64,000 nucleotides of DNA from Oscillospiraceae bacterium (GTDB taxonomy: Bacteria; Bacillota; Clostridia; Oscillospirales; Acutalibacteraceae), in NCBI GenBank assembly GCA_003538135.1, contig DPOR01000010.1, positions 23,686-87,685 of the forward strand, given 5' to 3'. Positions 8,737-16,481 of the stretch are shown one piece after another (the first letter of the stretch is position 1; each line of letters begins with the position of its first letter). The notes beneath the pieces were generated by a model. It was not told the origin of the DNA, ran no database searches, and saw only the letters and a program-made list of their open reading frames with translations. The position numbers and the translations under genes were made by a program.

Positions 8737-9325
8737 ATAATTTCTTTTTTGTTTTTATTTTCCGTCTGTATTTTGCAAAGCAGACGACGCTTGCTATGAC
8801 AAGCCCCAAACCAATAACAAGAACCCAATGCAGATAGTAGGTGTTGAGGAACGGAACGAACGAATAGACGGGCACGCGTGTTGTCGCCATGCGGTGTTCT
8901 TCGGATATCTGCGTTGTCCCGTCGGGGAGAATCTCCATCATCGGGCCGTGGTCGTAGGTAACTTTTTGATACGACTCAATGACCTGCGATAAAGTCAGCA
9001 GTACGCCGACGATTATGATTCCGAGCACGAGAGTGATTATGCCCGCGATGAGCAGCTGACGGCTCTGCTCCGCGTTTTTGACCTTTTCTGCGGTGCGGGC
9101 TACTGCGGGGATGTCCTCGTCGCTGTCGAGTCCGTCCTTTATAAGATAGTCGGTCGTGACGCCGAAAAGCTCGCTTAACTGAACGATGTTGTCCGTGTCC
9201 GGAACGGCAGTACCGAGCTCCCATTTTGATACCGCCTGCCGCGAGACCGTTATCCTGTTTGCAAGCTCCTCCTGTGACCAGCCGCGCTCTTTTCTGAGCT
9301 TTTGCAGTTTTTCGGGGAAGTTCAT
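8735..9325 (-). CDS. XRE family regulator with membrane-anchored C-terminus
   Basis: Residues 5-58 form a Cro/C1-type helix-turn-helix (KLRKERGWSQEELANRITVS, then RQAVSKWELGTAVPDTDNI), the common Firmicute type followed by a hydrophobic tail. A segment around LLIAGIITLVLGIIIVGVLL near residue 90 and another around WVLVIGLGLVIASVVCFA near residue 168 are probable membrane helices, with about 50 residues between them that may lie outside the membrane. The protein could thus sense a signal at the membrane and bind DNA at the inner face; target genes are unknown. AAAGGAG lies before the ATG. The gene stands alone between a convergent HAD gene and a decayed AT-rich gene. Confidence 0.85.
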   Translation of the reverse strand: MNFPEKLQKLRKERGWSQEELANRITVSRQAVSKWELGTAVPDTDNIVQLSELFGVTTDYLIKDGLDSDEDIPAVARTAEKVKNAEQSRQLLIAGIITLVLGIIIVGVLLTLSQVIESYQKVTYDHGPMMEILPDGTTQISEEHRMATTRVPVYSFVPFLNTYYLHWVLVIGLGLVIASVVCFAKYRRKIKTKKKL

Positions 9326-9413
9326 GTTGCTGTACTCCTTTTTGATTACTTACTATATGTATATTGTAAAAAAATTAGCCCAATAGGTTTTGCTACCCAA
9401 GCATCTGATTCGA

Positions 9414-10192
9414 TCAATTGACCATTATACTTAAATTGTATGCGGTTACAGTTTCCTTTCCGATTGTTGTACTTATATCGTGTTTAGTTTCAGCATCTTT
9501 TGAATAAGTTTCGGAAATATCGCAAGGCCCGTAAAACCGGTCGGAGCCATATTTGTTTACATAATAAAATTGGTTTGGACTATGACGGACATTCCGAATT
9601 TCATATAATAATGCCATTGGTTCAAAAGGTGTTGAATTGTTAATATGTATGGTGGAAATTGAATCTTCATATTTGAGTTCGCTTGTATTATACTGAGAAT
9701 TTTCTGCTTTTTCAAGCTTTTGCCAAAGCTAATCAACTCCTTGCTTTTTAGTTATTGCGTTTTCTGTGTAATAAAAAGAGTGTCGGTATCCGTATCGAAA
9801 ACAAGAAACAAAGAGTTTTCGTAAAGCTCCATCTGTTTCCAAATATAGTTGTTATTCCAATTAGGACAATTTTTATCTGAAAGTTTCAAATCTGAAAGGA
9901 TTTCTTGGAAATGCTCTTCAAACACAGGAGTTTTTTTTGATGAAAAATCATCGAAAAACTCACTTCGCTCTTTAACTTCAAATACAGTGTAACGGACACC
10001 GTCATTATGTGAGCTGTTTCCGTCCTTTATATCAAGCTTTACTTTCATTTTGTCAGGAAGTTCGATATCCCAGTTCTGCTCATATATTCTTTTTGCCGAG
10101 TAATATAAATTTCCCGCAACATAAAGTCCGATTGGAATGGCAATTGCTAAGACGAGGACGAGGGCGATAATACATTTTTTATTTTTAATAAT
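9414..10192 (-). pseudogene. Decayed gene for an anchored hypothetical protein
   Basis: Minus-strand coding pieces join into one protein only if several lesions are allowed. A good AAGGAG at about 10202-10197 is followed by two ATT codons (10192 and 10189) where a start is expected, then a membrane segment (CIIALVLVLAIAIPIGLYVA), then the open stretch beginning at ATG 10048 and ending at a TAA at 9752. Shifting frame near 9765 restores ITENAITKKQGVD, interrupted by a TAG, and continues through LWQKLEKAENS to MALLYEIRNVRH and the stop at 9414. Lost start, one frameshift and one nonsense codon make this a pseudogene of a single-pass membrane protein. The family is unrecognised. Its base content is clearly more AT rich than the neighbours, which fits transfer followed by decay. 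Confidence 0.65.
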
Positions 10193-10280
10193 GACTCTCC
10201 TTCCTGTAATATGATGCTTTGTAAGTCGAGCGGCTGCGCAAGCGATCAGGCAGTCAACGGCATCGCCGCCTTTTTAAAAT

Positions 10281-10319
10281 TTGTAACACAAATTGGAGTT
10301 TTCGATTGTTGTGTTACAA
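10281..10319. repeat. Perfect 11-bp inverted repeat in the gene-free stretch
   Basis: TTGTAACACAA (10281-10291) is mirrored by TTGTGTTACAA (10309-10319) with 17 bases between. The right arm can also act as a -35 (TTGTGT) for a TATAAA at 10331-10336 on the plus strand. A regulator-binding site or a small hairpin are both possible; nothing downstream for 500 bases is coding. Confidence 0.55.
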
Positions 10320-10443
10320 TAATTATTATATATAAAGCAAAATTCCAGTCAACATATCAAAGCTTGCAATCCGTCAACCGGAGCTTACATTGAGTGCTTT
10401 TTCGGTTGCGGCGAAAAAAACAAAAAATTTTTTCTTTCAAAAA

Positions 10444-10499
10444 CCCTCTATCTTGTCCGCATTTTGACTAAAATATCCATATATAGAGGGTCGATTTTT
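10444..10499. other. Stem-loop upstream of the ribosomal operon promoter
   Basis: CCCTCTAT (10444-10451) pairs with ATAGAGGG (10483-10490) across a 31-base loop and is followed by TCGATTTTTA, so it looks like a weak terminator that would insulate the ribosomal promoter. The rest of 10193-10535 is AT rich with no coding sequence that I can support. Confidence 0.4.
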
Positions 10500-10535
10500 A
10501 TCACGAAAGTTTTTGAAAAAATATTGCGAAAACCC

Positions 10536-10564
10536 TTGCAATACAAGGCTTTGTGTGGTATTAT
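10536..10564 (+). promoter_or_regulatory. Main promoter of the S10-spc-alpha superoperon
   Basis: TTGCAA (10536-10541), a 17-base spacer and TATTAT (10559-10564). It is the last good promoter before rpsJ, giving a leader of about 310 bases. Confidence 0.75.
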
Positions 10565-10570
10565 TATCAG

Positions 10571-10882
10571 GCATGATTGTGGGAAGTGGGGCAAGTACGC
10601 CCTAAACACAATCAGCTGATATGCGATGATGCAGAAGGTGGCCGTCCTTTGAGACGGGGAATTTCTGCGGAGTATGTCCGATTTTAAAACCGGGCGAAAC
10701 AGGTCTGACTGCCGCACGGGGTGCGTTTCCCTCGCACCTTCGCTTGAGGCAGCAGTAATTGCATCTGCTTTCAACAAACCCGGAAATATCGTTTTCCGGT
10801 TTTTTAAAAGGGAAACGATGAAACACCCGGAGGCGTTGAAAGAAAAGAGCAATGCCCGCCAATTATTAAGGAGGCGCAAACA
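10571..10882 (+). ncRNA. Structured 5' leader of the S10 operon
   Basis: The leader folds into several local stems: GCAGAA (10631-10636) with TTCTGC (10663-10668), enclosing CCGTC/GACGG; CTGCC (10709-10713) with GGCAG (10748-10752), enclosing GGTGCG/CGCACC; and a terminator-like hairpin at 10777-10806. Firmicute ribosomal operons commonly have leaders bound by one of their own proteins, so autoregulation is likely. The ligand cannot be told from the sequence. The rpsJ ribosome binding site AAGGAGG lies near the end of the leader. Confidence 0.6.
10777..10806 (+). terminator. Attenuator hairpin inside the S10 leader
   Basis: CCGGAAA (10780-10786) pairs with TTTCCGG (10793-10799) and is followed directly by TTTTTT. 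A full intrinsic terminator 75 bases before rpsJ implies that transcription is controlled by read-through. Confidence 0.65.
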
Positions 10883-11194
10883 ATGGCAGCAAAGGGAAAA
10901 ATCAGAATCAGACTTAAGGGCTATGACCACAACCTCGTCGACAAGGCGGCGGAGAAGATCGTAGAGACCGCAAAGAGAACCGATGCTCAGGTTTCCGGTC
11001 CCGTACCGCTCCCGACAGAGAAGGAAGTCGTTACCGTCCTTCGCGCAGTCCACAAGTACAAGGACTCCCGCGAGCAGTTTGAGCAGCGTACACACAAAAG
11101 GCTCATAGACATCATCAGACCTTCAGCAAAGACTGTTGAAGCTCTTACCGGTCTTGAGCTTCCCGCAGGCGTGGATATAGAGATCAAACTCTAA
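10883..11194 (+). CDS. rpsJ: 30S ribosomal protein S10
   Basis: This 103-residue protein begins KGKIRIRLKGYDHNLVD and contains GPVPLPTEKEVVTVLR and KRLIDIIRPSAKTVEAL, the standard S10/NusE signature. S10 sits in the 30S head and, as NusE, joins antitermination complexes with NusB and NusG. It is the first gene of the superoperon, behind a long structured leader with an attenuator. Its length is normal. Confidence 0.97.
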   Translation: MAAKGKIRIRLKGYDHNLVDKAAEKIVETAKRTDAQVSGPVPLPTEKEVVTVLRAVHKYKDSREQFEQRTHKRLIDIIRPSAKTVEALTGLELPAGVDIEIKL

Positions 11195-11203
11195 TACTCT
11201 AAT

Positions 11204-11269
11204 ACATTATATATATGCGTGAGAGCGCGAATATAATGTACGCCGCAGGTCAAGTTGGCGAGAGCCAAC
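11204..11269 (+). promoter_or_regulatory. Two GAGA-tetraloop hairpins between rpsJ and rplC
   Basis: The first hairpin joins ACATTATAT (11204-11212) with ATATAATGT (11231-11239) and closes with GCGT-GAGA-GCGC at 11217-11228. The second is GTTGGC (11254-11259), loop GAGA, GCCAAC (11264-11269). Both loops are GNRA tetraloops. They precede the rplC site AAAGGAGGAG and could be a protein-binding element or mRNA processing site. Confidence 0.6.
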
Positions 11270-11297
11270 CAATAACCTAAAGGAGGAGAAAGGAACT

Positions 11298-11933
11298 ATG
11301 CAAAAAGCACTCATCGGAAAGAAGATCGGCATGACTCAGATCTTCGATGCAAACGGAAACGTTGTTCCCGTAACAGTCGTCGAGGCAGGCCCCTGCTCTG
11401 TCGTTATGAAGAAGACTGTTGAAAACGACGGCTACGAGGCTGTTCAGCTCGGCTTCGGCGACGTCAAGGTACAGAGAGTCAACAAGCCCGAGAAGGGTCA
11501 CTTCGACAAGGCGGGCGTCGCCCCCAAGAAGTCCCTCAGAGAGTTCAGACTTGACGACCAGTCGAGCCTCAACGTGGGCGATATCCTCAAGGCTGACGTT
11601 TTCGCTGTCGGCGATCACGTTGACGTTGTAGGTACAAGCAAGGGTAAGGGCACCGCAGGCGCCATCAAGAGATGGAACTTCTCCAGACTCAAGATGACTC
11701 ACGGTACCGGCCCCAACGCAAGACACGCCGGTTCTCTCGGCGCGTGCAGCGATCCCTCGAGAGTTTACAAGGGAAAGAAGCTCGCAGGTCACCTCGGCCA
11801 CGAGAGAGTTACTATCCAGAATCTTGACATAGTCAAGGTCGACGTTGAGAACAACCTTATCGCCATAAAGGGCGGTATCCCCGGCCCCAAGGGCGGCCTC
11901 GTTCTCATCAGAGACAGCGTTAAGAATGTGTAA
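11298..11933 (+). CDS. rplC: 50S ribosomal protein L3
   Basis: The 211-residue protein starts KALIGKKIGMTQIFDANG and has KGTAGAIKRWNFSR and the HGTGPNARHAGSLGACSDPS loop that reaches the peptidyl transferase centre. L3 starts 50S assembly by binding 23S rRNA. It follows rpsJ after a structured 103-base gap and is preceded by AAAGGAGGAG. Its length and motifs are normal for bacteria. Confidence 0.97.
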   Translation: MQKALIGKKIGMTQIFDANGNVVPVTVVEAGPCSVVMKKTVENDGYEAVQLGFGDVKVQRVNKPEKGHFDKAGVAPKKSLREFRLDDQSSLNVGDILKADVFAVGDHVDVVGTSKGKGTAGAIKRWNFSRLKMTHGTGPNARHAGSLGACSDPSRVYKGKKLAGHLGHERVTIQNLDIVKVDVENNLIAIKGGIPGPKGGLVLIRDSVKNV

Positions 11934-11950
11934 GAAAGGAGTAGAGTTTA

Positions 11951-12574
11951 ATGCCTAATTATTCAGTTTTTGACAAGACCGGCAAGAAGGTATCGGACAT
12001 TGCCCTTTCGGACGCGATCTTCGCAATTACCCCGAACGCTTCGGCAATGCACCTCTGCGTGGTAGCATATTTGGCAAACCAGCGCCAGGGCACTCAGTCT
12101 ACCCTTACACGCGCTGAAGTCAGAGGCGGCGGCAAGAAGCCCTGGAGACAGAAGGGCTCGGGCCGCGCAAGACAGGGCTCCATCAGAAGCCCGCAGTGGA
12201 CCCACGGCGGCGTCGCACTCGGCCCCAAGCCCCGTGAGTACGGCAAGACAGTCAACAAGAAGGTCAGAAGACTCGCTATGAAGTCCGCTCTTTCTTCCAA
12301 GGTTGCAGCCGAGGAGCTTATCGTCCTCGACAGCCTCGAGATGAACGAGATAAAGACCAAGGAAGTTGTCAGCGTTCTCAAGGCTCTCGAGACCGGCAAG
12401 AAGGTTCTCATCGTCCTTCCCGAGAAGAACGAGACCGTCTACAGAAGCGCTCGCAACATCAAGGGCGTCAAGACCACTCTTGTCAGCACACTCAATGTTT
12501 ACGATATCCTCAACTGCGATTCTCTCGTAGTGCTCAAGGATGCCGTATCTAAGATTGAGGAGGTATACGCATGA
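11951..12574 (+). CDS. rplD: 50S ribosomal protein L4
   Basis: The 207-residue protein has the L4 loop with RGGGKKPWRQKGSGRARQGS and SPQWTHGGVALGPKPR, which extends into the exit tunnel and is the site of macrolide-resistance changes in other bacteria; here it looks wild type. In some bacteria L4 represses its own S10 operon. It overlaps the start of rplW by four bases (ATGA), so the two are coupled. Confidence 0.97.
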   Translation: MPNYSVFDKTGKKVSDIALSDAIFAITPNASAMHLCVVAYLANQRQGTQSTLTRAEVRGGGKKPWRQKGSGRARQGSIRSPQWTHGGVALGPKPREYGKTVNKKVRRLAMKSALSSKVAAEELIVLDSLEMNEIKTKEVVSVLKALETGKKVLIVLPEKNETVYRSARNIKGVKTTLVSTLNVYDILNCDSLVVLKDAVSKIEEVYA

Positions 12575-12867
12575 GCAAGATAGCACAGGACATCATCCTT
12601 CGTCCTATCATTACCGAGGAAAGTATGCTCGGTACAGCGGACAAGAAGTACACCTTCTCCGTTGCAAAGGACGCAAACAAGATAGAGATAGCTAAGGCAG
12701 TCGAGGAGCTCTTCAAGGTCGAAGTCAAGAGCGTCAACACTGTTAACTGCCGCGGCAAGAAGCGCCGTTACGGCCGTTTCGAGGGATACACTTCCTCGTG
12801 GAAAAAGGCTATAGTGACCCTCACGGAGGACTCCAAGACCATCGAGTTCTTCGACGGCATGATGTAA
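12571..12867 (+). CDS. rplW: 50S ribosomal protein L23
   Basis: The 98-residue protein contains ILRPIITEESMLGTADKKYTF, KIEIAKAVEELFKVEV and a C-terminal KKAIVTLTEDSKTIEFF. L23 forms the rim of the exit tunnel and docks trigger factor and the signal recognition particle. It overlaps rplD and is followed by a hairpin-containing gap before rplB. Confidence 0.96.
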   Translation: MSKIAQDIILRPIITEESMLGTADKKYTFSVAKDANKIEIAKAVEELFKVEVKSVNTVNCRGKKRRYGRFEGYTSSWKKAIVTLTEDSKTIEFFDGMM

Positions 12868-12885
12868 TAATCAACCAATAATCCG

Positions 12886-12924
12886 GCGGTAAAGTATGGA
12901 GGGTCGACACCTCCGCAAAGCCGC
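12886..12924 (+). promoter_or_regulatory. Stem-loop between rplW and rplB
   Basis: An inner stem GGAGG (12898-12902) with CCTCC (12910-12914) is held in an outer GCGG/CCGC pair (12886-12889 with 12921-12924). The GGAGG looks like a decoy ribosome site locked in the stem; the true rplB site AAGGAG lies just after it, at about 12928. A processing or regulatory role is inference. Confidence 0.45.
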
Positions 12925-12944
12925 TATAAGGAGAGTGAAACCAA

Positions 12945-13778
12945 ATGTCGATCAGAGTTTACAAGCCGACAACAAACGCTCGTCGTAATATGTCGGTCAC
13001 AGATTACTCCGGGCTGTCAAAGGTTGCTCCCGAGAGAAGCCTTCTCGCTCCTCTCTCCAAGAATTCCGGACGCAACAGCTACGGCAGAATCACCGTTCGC
13101 CATCGCGGCGGCGGAAATCGCAGAAAGTATCGTATAATCGACTTCAAGCGCGATAAGTTCGATGTTTCCGCGACTGTTAAAACACTTGAGTACGATCCCA
13201 ACCGTTCAGCTCATATAGCTCTGCTTGAGTATGCCGACGGCGAGAAGAGATACATCATCGCTCCCGCAGGCCTCTCGGTGGGCGACACGGTTGTCGCAGG
13301 ACCCGACGCCGATATCAAGGTCGGCAACGCACTTCCCCTGACCAACATCCCCACCGGTACCTTTGTTCACAATGTTGAGCTTTATCCCGGCAGAGGCGGT
13401 CAGCTGGCAAGAGCGGCGGGCAACTCCGCACAGCTCATGGCTAAGGAAGGCACATACGCCCTTCTTCGTCTGCCCTCGGGCGAGCTGAGAAACGTTCCCG
13501 CCTCCTGCATGGCAACAATCGGTCAGGTCGGCAACGTTGACCACGAGAATGTTAAGATCGGTAAGGCAGGCCGCAACCGTCACCTCGGTTGGAGACCCAC
13601 CGTCCGCGGCTCCGTCATGAACCCGAACGACCACCCGCACGGCGGCGGTGAGGGCAAGAGCCCGATCGGCAGACCCGGTCCCTGCACTCCGTGGGGCAAG
13701 CCCGCACTCGGCTATAAGACGAGAAACACCAAGAAGGCCTCCGATAAGCTTATCGTGAAGCGCCGCAACGGCAAGTAA
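12945..13778 (+). CDS. rplB: 50S ribosomal protein L2
   Basis: The 277-residue protein has the L2 signatures RNSYGRITVRHRGGGNRRKY, the GRGGQLARAAGNSAQ turn and the C-terminal VMNPNDHPHGGGEGK with the His needed for peptide-bond formation in other systems. L2 bridges the subunits at the peptidyl transferase centre. Length and motifs are complete. Confidence 0.97.
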   Translation: MSIRVYKPTTNARRNMSVTDYSGLSKVAPERSLLAPLSKNSGRNSYGRITVRHRGGGNRRKYRIIDFKRDKFDVSATVKTLEYDPNRSAHIALLEYADGEKRYIIAPAGLSVGDTVVAGPDADIKVGNALPLTNIPTGTFVHNVELYPGRGGQLARAAGNSAQLMAKEGTYALLRLPSGELRNVPASCMATIGQVGNVDHENVKIGKAGRNRHLGWRPTVRGSVMNPNDHPHGGGEGKSPIGRPGPCTPWGKPALGYKTRNTKKASDKLIVKRRNGK

Positions 13779-13799
13779 GTCGAGAAAGGAGCAGAAATA

Positions 13800-14081
13800 A
13801 TGGGCAGAAGCGTTAAAAAAGGACCTTTCGTGCAGCCTAAACTGCTCGAGAGAGTCGTGGAGATGAACAAGACCGGCAACAAGCAGGTTCTCAAGACCTG
13901 GAGCCGCAGCTCCACAATCTTTCCCGAATTTGTCGGCCACACCTTCGCTGTTCATGACGGACGCAAGCATGTCCCCGTGTATGTAACAGAGGATATGGTT
14001 GGACATAAACTCGGTGAATTCGCACCGACCAGAACTTTCAAGGGTCATGCGGGTTCCAAAACAACAAATAACGGTAAATAA
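13800..14081 (+). CDS. rpsS: 30S ribosomal protein S19
   Basis: The 93-residue product begins GRSVKKGPFVQPKLLERV and contains KTWSRSSTIFPEFVGHTFAV and the final LGEFAPTRTFKGH, all typical of S19. It lies at the 30S head, near the A-site finger of the 50S subunit. It is spaced 21 bases after rplB, with AAAGGAG before ATG. Confidence 0.97.
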   Translation: MGRSVKKGPFVQPKLLERVVEMNKTGNKQVLKTWSRSSTIFPEFVGHTFAVHDGRKHVPVYVTEDMVGHKLGEFAPTRTFKGHAGSKTTNNGK

Positions 14082-14104
14082 TCAGTCGAAAGGAGTGTGT
14101 AACA

Positions 14105-14455
14105 ATGCAGGATAATACAATGCCTCAGGCAGTGGCTAAGGCAAACTATGTGCGCATTGCTCCCCGCAAGGTTCAGATAGTGCTCGACCTTATCCGCAAT
14201 CAGCCGGCAGACAAAGCGCTGGCAATTCTCAAACACACGCCCAAGGCTGCGTGTGAACCGCTTCTTAAACTTTTGAAGTCCGCTATAGCGAACGCTGAGA
14301 ATAAGAATATGGACACTTCCAATCTCTACATCAGCGAGTGCACTGTAGGTCAGGGACCGACCCTCAAGAGAATAAGAGCGAGAGCTCAGGGCAGAGCGTT
14401 CAGAATCAACAAGAAGACGTCGCACATCACCCTGGTGCTCAAGGAAGCGGAATAA
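14105..14455 (+). CDS. rplV: 50S ribosomal protein L22
   Basis: The 116-residue protein has AKANYVRIAPRKVQIVLDLI, the helix region KSAIANAENKNMD and the tunnel loop ending GRAFRINKKTSHITLVL. L22 lines the exit tunnel next to L4. A GAAAGGAG site precedes the start at 14105. Confidence 0.97.
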   Translation: MQDNTMPQAVAKANYVRIAPRKVQIVLDLIRNQPADKALAILKHTPKAACEPLLKLLKSAIANAENKNMDTSNLYISECTVGQGPTLKRIRARAQGRAFRINKKTSHITLVLKEAE

Positions 14456-14474
14456 GCGAGGAGGAGGTTAAACA

Positions 14475-15164
14475 ATGGGACAGAAAATTAATCCCACCGG
14501 TCTTAGAATCGGTGTAATTAAAGACTGGGAGTCACGCTGGTACGCAGATCCCAAGGATTTCGGCGATACCCTCGTTGAAGACCACAAGCTGCGTGAATTC
14601 CTCCTTGAGCTCCTTGCTCCGGCAGGCGTGCCCAAGATCGAGATAGAGCGCAATTCCAAGAGAGTCAACATCAACATTTTCTGCGCAAAGCCCGGCATGG
14701 TTATAGGCAAGGGCGGCGCTGAGATAGAGAAGCTGAAGAAGCTCTGCGAGAGCAAGCTCGGCGGCAAAGAGGTTTCGCTTAACATCGTTGAGATTAAGCA
14801 GCCCGACCTTGACGCACAGCTCGTCGCCGAGAATATAGCTGCTCAGCTTGAAAGAAGAGTTTCCTTCCGCCGTGCTCTCAAGCAGTCCATCGGACGCACC
14901 ATGAGACTTGGCGCAAGAGGTATAAAGACTCAGGTTTCCGGCCGTCTGGGCGGCGCGGAAATAGCTCGTACAGAGCAGTATCATGAGGGTACCATCCCGC
15001 TGCAGACCATCAGAGCGGACATCGACTACGGCTTTGCGGAGGCAAAGACCACTTACGGCCGTATCGGCGTCAAGGTCTGGATCTACAAGGGTGAGGTTCT
15101 TCATGACAACCGCAGCAATACAGGCAGAAGAAGATCATCACGCAAGGAAGGGGGAGCTCGCTAA
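14475..15164 (+). CDS. rpsC: 30S ribosomal protein S3
   Basis: The 229-residue protein begins GQKINPTGLRIGVIKDW, has the KH domain motif GMVIGKGGAEIEKLKKL and the C-terminal LRADIDYG-like region TIRADIDYGFAEAKTTYGRI. S3 guards the mRNA entry channel and helps unwind mRNA. Its stop overlaps the rplP start by one base, so translation is probably coupled. Confidence 0.97.
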   Translation: MGQKINPTGLRIGVIKDWESRWYADPKDFGDTLVEDHKLREFLLELLAPAGVPKIEIERNSKRVNINIFCAKPGMVIGKGGAEIEKLKKLCESKLGGKEVSLNIVEIKQPDLDAQLVAENIAAQLERRVSFRRALKQSIGRTMRLGARGIKTQVSGRLGGAEIARTEQYHEGTIPLQTIRADIDYGFAEAKTTYGRIGVKVWIYKGEVLHDNRSNTGRRRSSRKEGGAR

Positions 15165-15592
15165 TGCTGTTACCCAAGAGAGTTAAGCACCGCAGGGTAC
15201 AGAGAGGCAGAATGACCGGTAAGGCCATGAGAGGCAATAAGGTCTCCTACGGCGATTTCGGTCTCGTAGCTCTCGAGCCCGCCTGGATCACCGCCAACCA
15301 GATCGAGGCAGCCCGTATCGCAATGACCCGTTACATCAAGCGTGGCGGTCAGGTCTGGATAAAGATTTTCCCCGACAAGCCGGTAACCAAGAAACCCGCC
15401 GAGACCCGCATGGGCTCCGGTAAAGGTTCTCCCGAATATTGGGTTGCCGTTGTTAAGCCCGGCAGAGTCATGTTTGAAATTGCCGGCGTTGACAGAGAGC
15501 TTGCAGAAGAGGCTATGCGCCTTGCTGCTCATAAGCTCCCGATCAAGTGCAAATTTGTAACTAAGGAAGAAACGGGTGGTGAACAGGAATGA
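15164..15592 (+). CDS. rplP: 50S ribosomal protein L16
   Basis: The 142-residue protein has LLPKRVKHRRVQRGRMTG, GLVALEPAWITANQIEAARI and GKGSPEYWVAVVKPGRV, the normal L16 signatures near the A-site tRNA elbow. It overlaps rpsC by one base and rpmC by four. Confidence 0.97.
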   Translation: MLLPKRVKHRRVQRGRMTGKAMRGNKVSYGDFGLVALEPAWITANQIEAARIAMTRYIKRGGQVWIKIFPDKPVTKKPAETRMGSGKGSPEYWVAVVKPGRVMFEIAGVDRELAEEAMRLAAHKLPIKCKFVTKEETGGEQE

Positions 15593-15792
15593 AAGCCAGT
15601 GAAATAAGAAAACTTTCCGCCAAAGAGCTGGATGCTAAGCTGCTTGAGTTAAAGGATGAGCTTTTCAAACTGCGCTTCCAGCAGGCTGTTAACCAGCTCG
15701 ACAACCCCATGCGAATCAGTGCCGTTAAGAAGGACATAGCGCGCATCAAGACAGTTCAGCGCGATATCGAGCTCCACGGCGCCAATTCGTGA
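15589..15792 (+). CDS. rpmC: 50S ribosomal protein L29
   Basis: This 67-residue helical hairpin protein has ELDAKLLELKDELFKLRFQ and ISAVKKDIARIKTVQ, as expected for L29, which lies by the tunnel exit beside L23. It overlaps rplP by four bases (ATGA). Confidence 0.96.
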   Translation: MKASEIRKLSAKELDAKLLELKDELFKLRFQQAVNQLDNPMRISAVKKDIARIKTVQRDIELHGANS

Positions 15793-15812
15793 TGAAAGGG
15801 AGGTCAACACTT

Positions 15813-16067
15813 ATGGAAAGAAACCTCAGAAAAACTCGCGTTGGCATTGTGACCAGCGATAAGATGGATAAGACCGTTGTCGTCTCCATCAAGGATAGAG
15901 TAAGACATCCGCTCTATAAGAAGATCGTTAACCGCACTATCAAGCTCAAGGCTCATGATGAGAACAACACCTGCGGAATCGGCGACCGTGTCCTCGTCAT
16001 GGAGACCCGCCCGATGTCCAAGGACAAGAGATGGCGCGTAGTTGAGATCATCGAGAAGGCTAAATAA
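15813..16067 (+). CDS. rpsQ: 30S ribosomal protein S17
   Basis: The 84-residue protein reads ERNLRKTRVGIVTSDKMDKT and has the OB-fold strands and KRWRVVEIIEKAK at the end. An earlier ATG at 15789 is in frame, but AGGGAGG at about 15796-15802 and the family length favour the ATG at 15813. S17 binds 16S rRNA early in 30S assembly. Confidence 0.95.
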   Translation: MERNLRKTRVGIVTSDKMDKTVVVSIKDRVRHPLYKKIVNRTIKLKAHDENNTCGIGDRVLVMETRPMSKDKRWRVVEIIEKAK

Positions 16068-16097
16068 TTTTTTGGTAACAGTAAGGAGGCAGACACT

Positions 16098-16466
16098 GTG
16101 ATACAGCAACAGAGTTACCTCAAGGTTGCCGACAACACCGGCGCGAAGGAGATCATGTGCATTCGCGTTCTCGGAGGTTCCGGCAGGAGGTATGCCAATA
16201 TCGGCGACGTCATAGTTGCTTCGGTTAAAAAAGCAGCACCCGGCGGCGTAGTTAAAAAAGGCGAGGTCGTTAAGGCAGTCGTAGTCCGCACTGCAAAAGG
16301 AGTTCGCCGTGATGACGGCACCTACATTCGCTTCGATGAGAATGCAGCTGTTATCATCAAAGAAGATAAAAATCCCAAAGGCACTCGTATCTTTGGACCG
16401 GTAGCGAGAGAGCTGCGCGAGAAGGATTATCTCAAGATTCTCTCTCTGGCTCCCGAAGTGCTTTAA
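16098..16466 (+). CDS. rplN: 50S ribosomal protein L14
   Basis: The 122-residue protein starts with GTG and reads IQQQSYLKVADNTGAKEIMC, with FDENAAVIIKEDKNPKGTRI and VARELREKDYLKILSLAPEVL. L14 lies at the subunit interface and forms bridge B8; it is also the RsfS binding site. AAGGAGG at about 16082 supports the GTG start. Confidence 0.97.
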   Translation: MIQQQSYLKVADNTGAKEIMCIRVLGGSGRRYANIGDVIVASVKKAAPGGVVKKGEVVKAVVVRTAKGVRRDDGTYIRFDENAAVIIKEDKNPKGTRIFGPVARELREKDYLKILSLAPEVL

Positions 16467-16481
16467 GGCGGAGGTGCAACG

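Noticed and set aside
10211..10393. A 60-codon plus-strand frame in the gap
   Set aside because: No ribosome site, and its sequence lies over the inverted repeat; it looks random.
10448..11095. A 215-codon minus-strand frame over the S10 leader and rpsJ
   Set aside because: It crosses the leader stems and rpsJ; no ribosome site and no family pattern.
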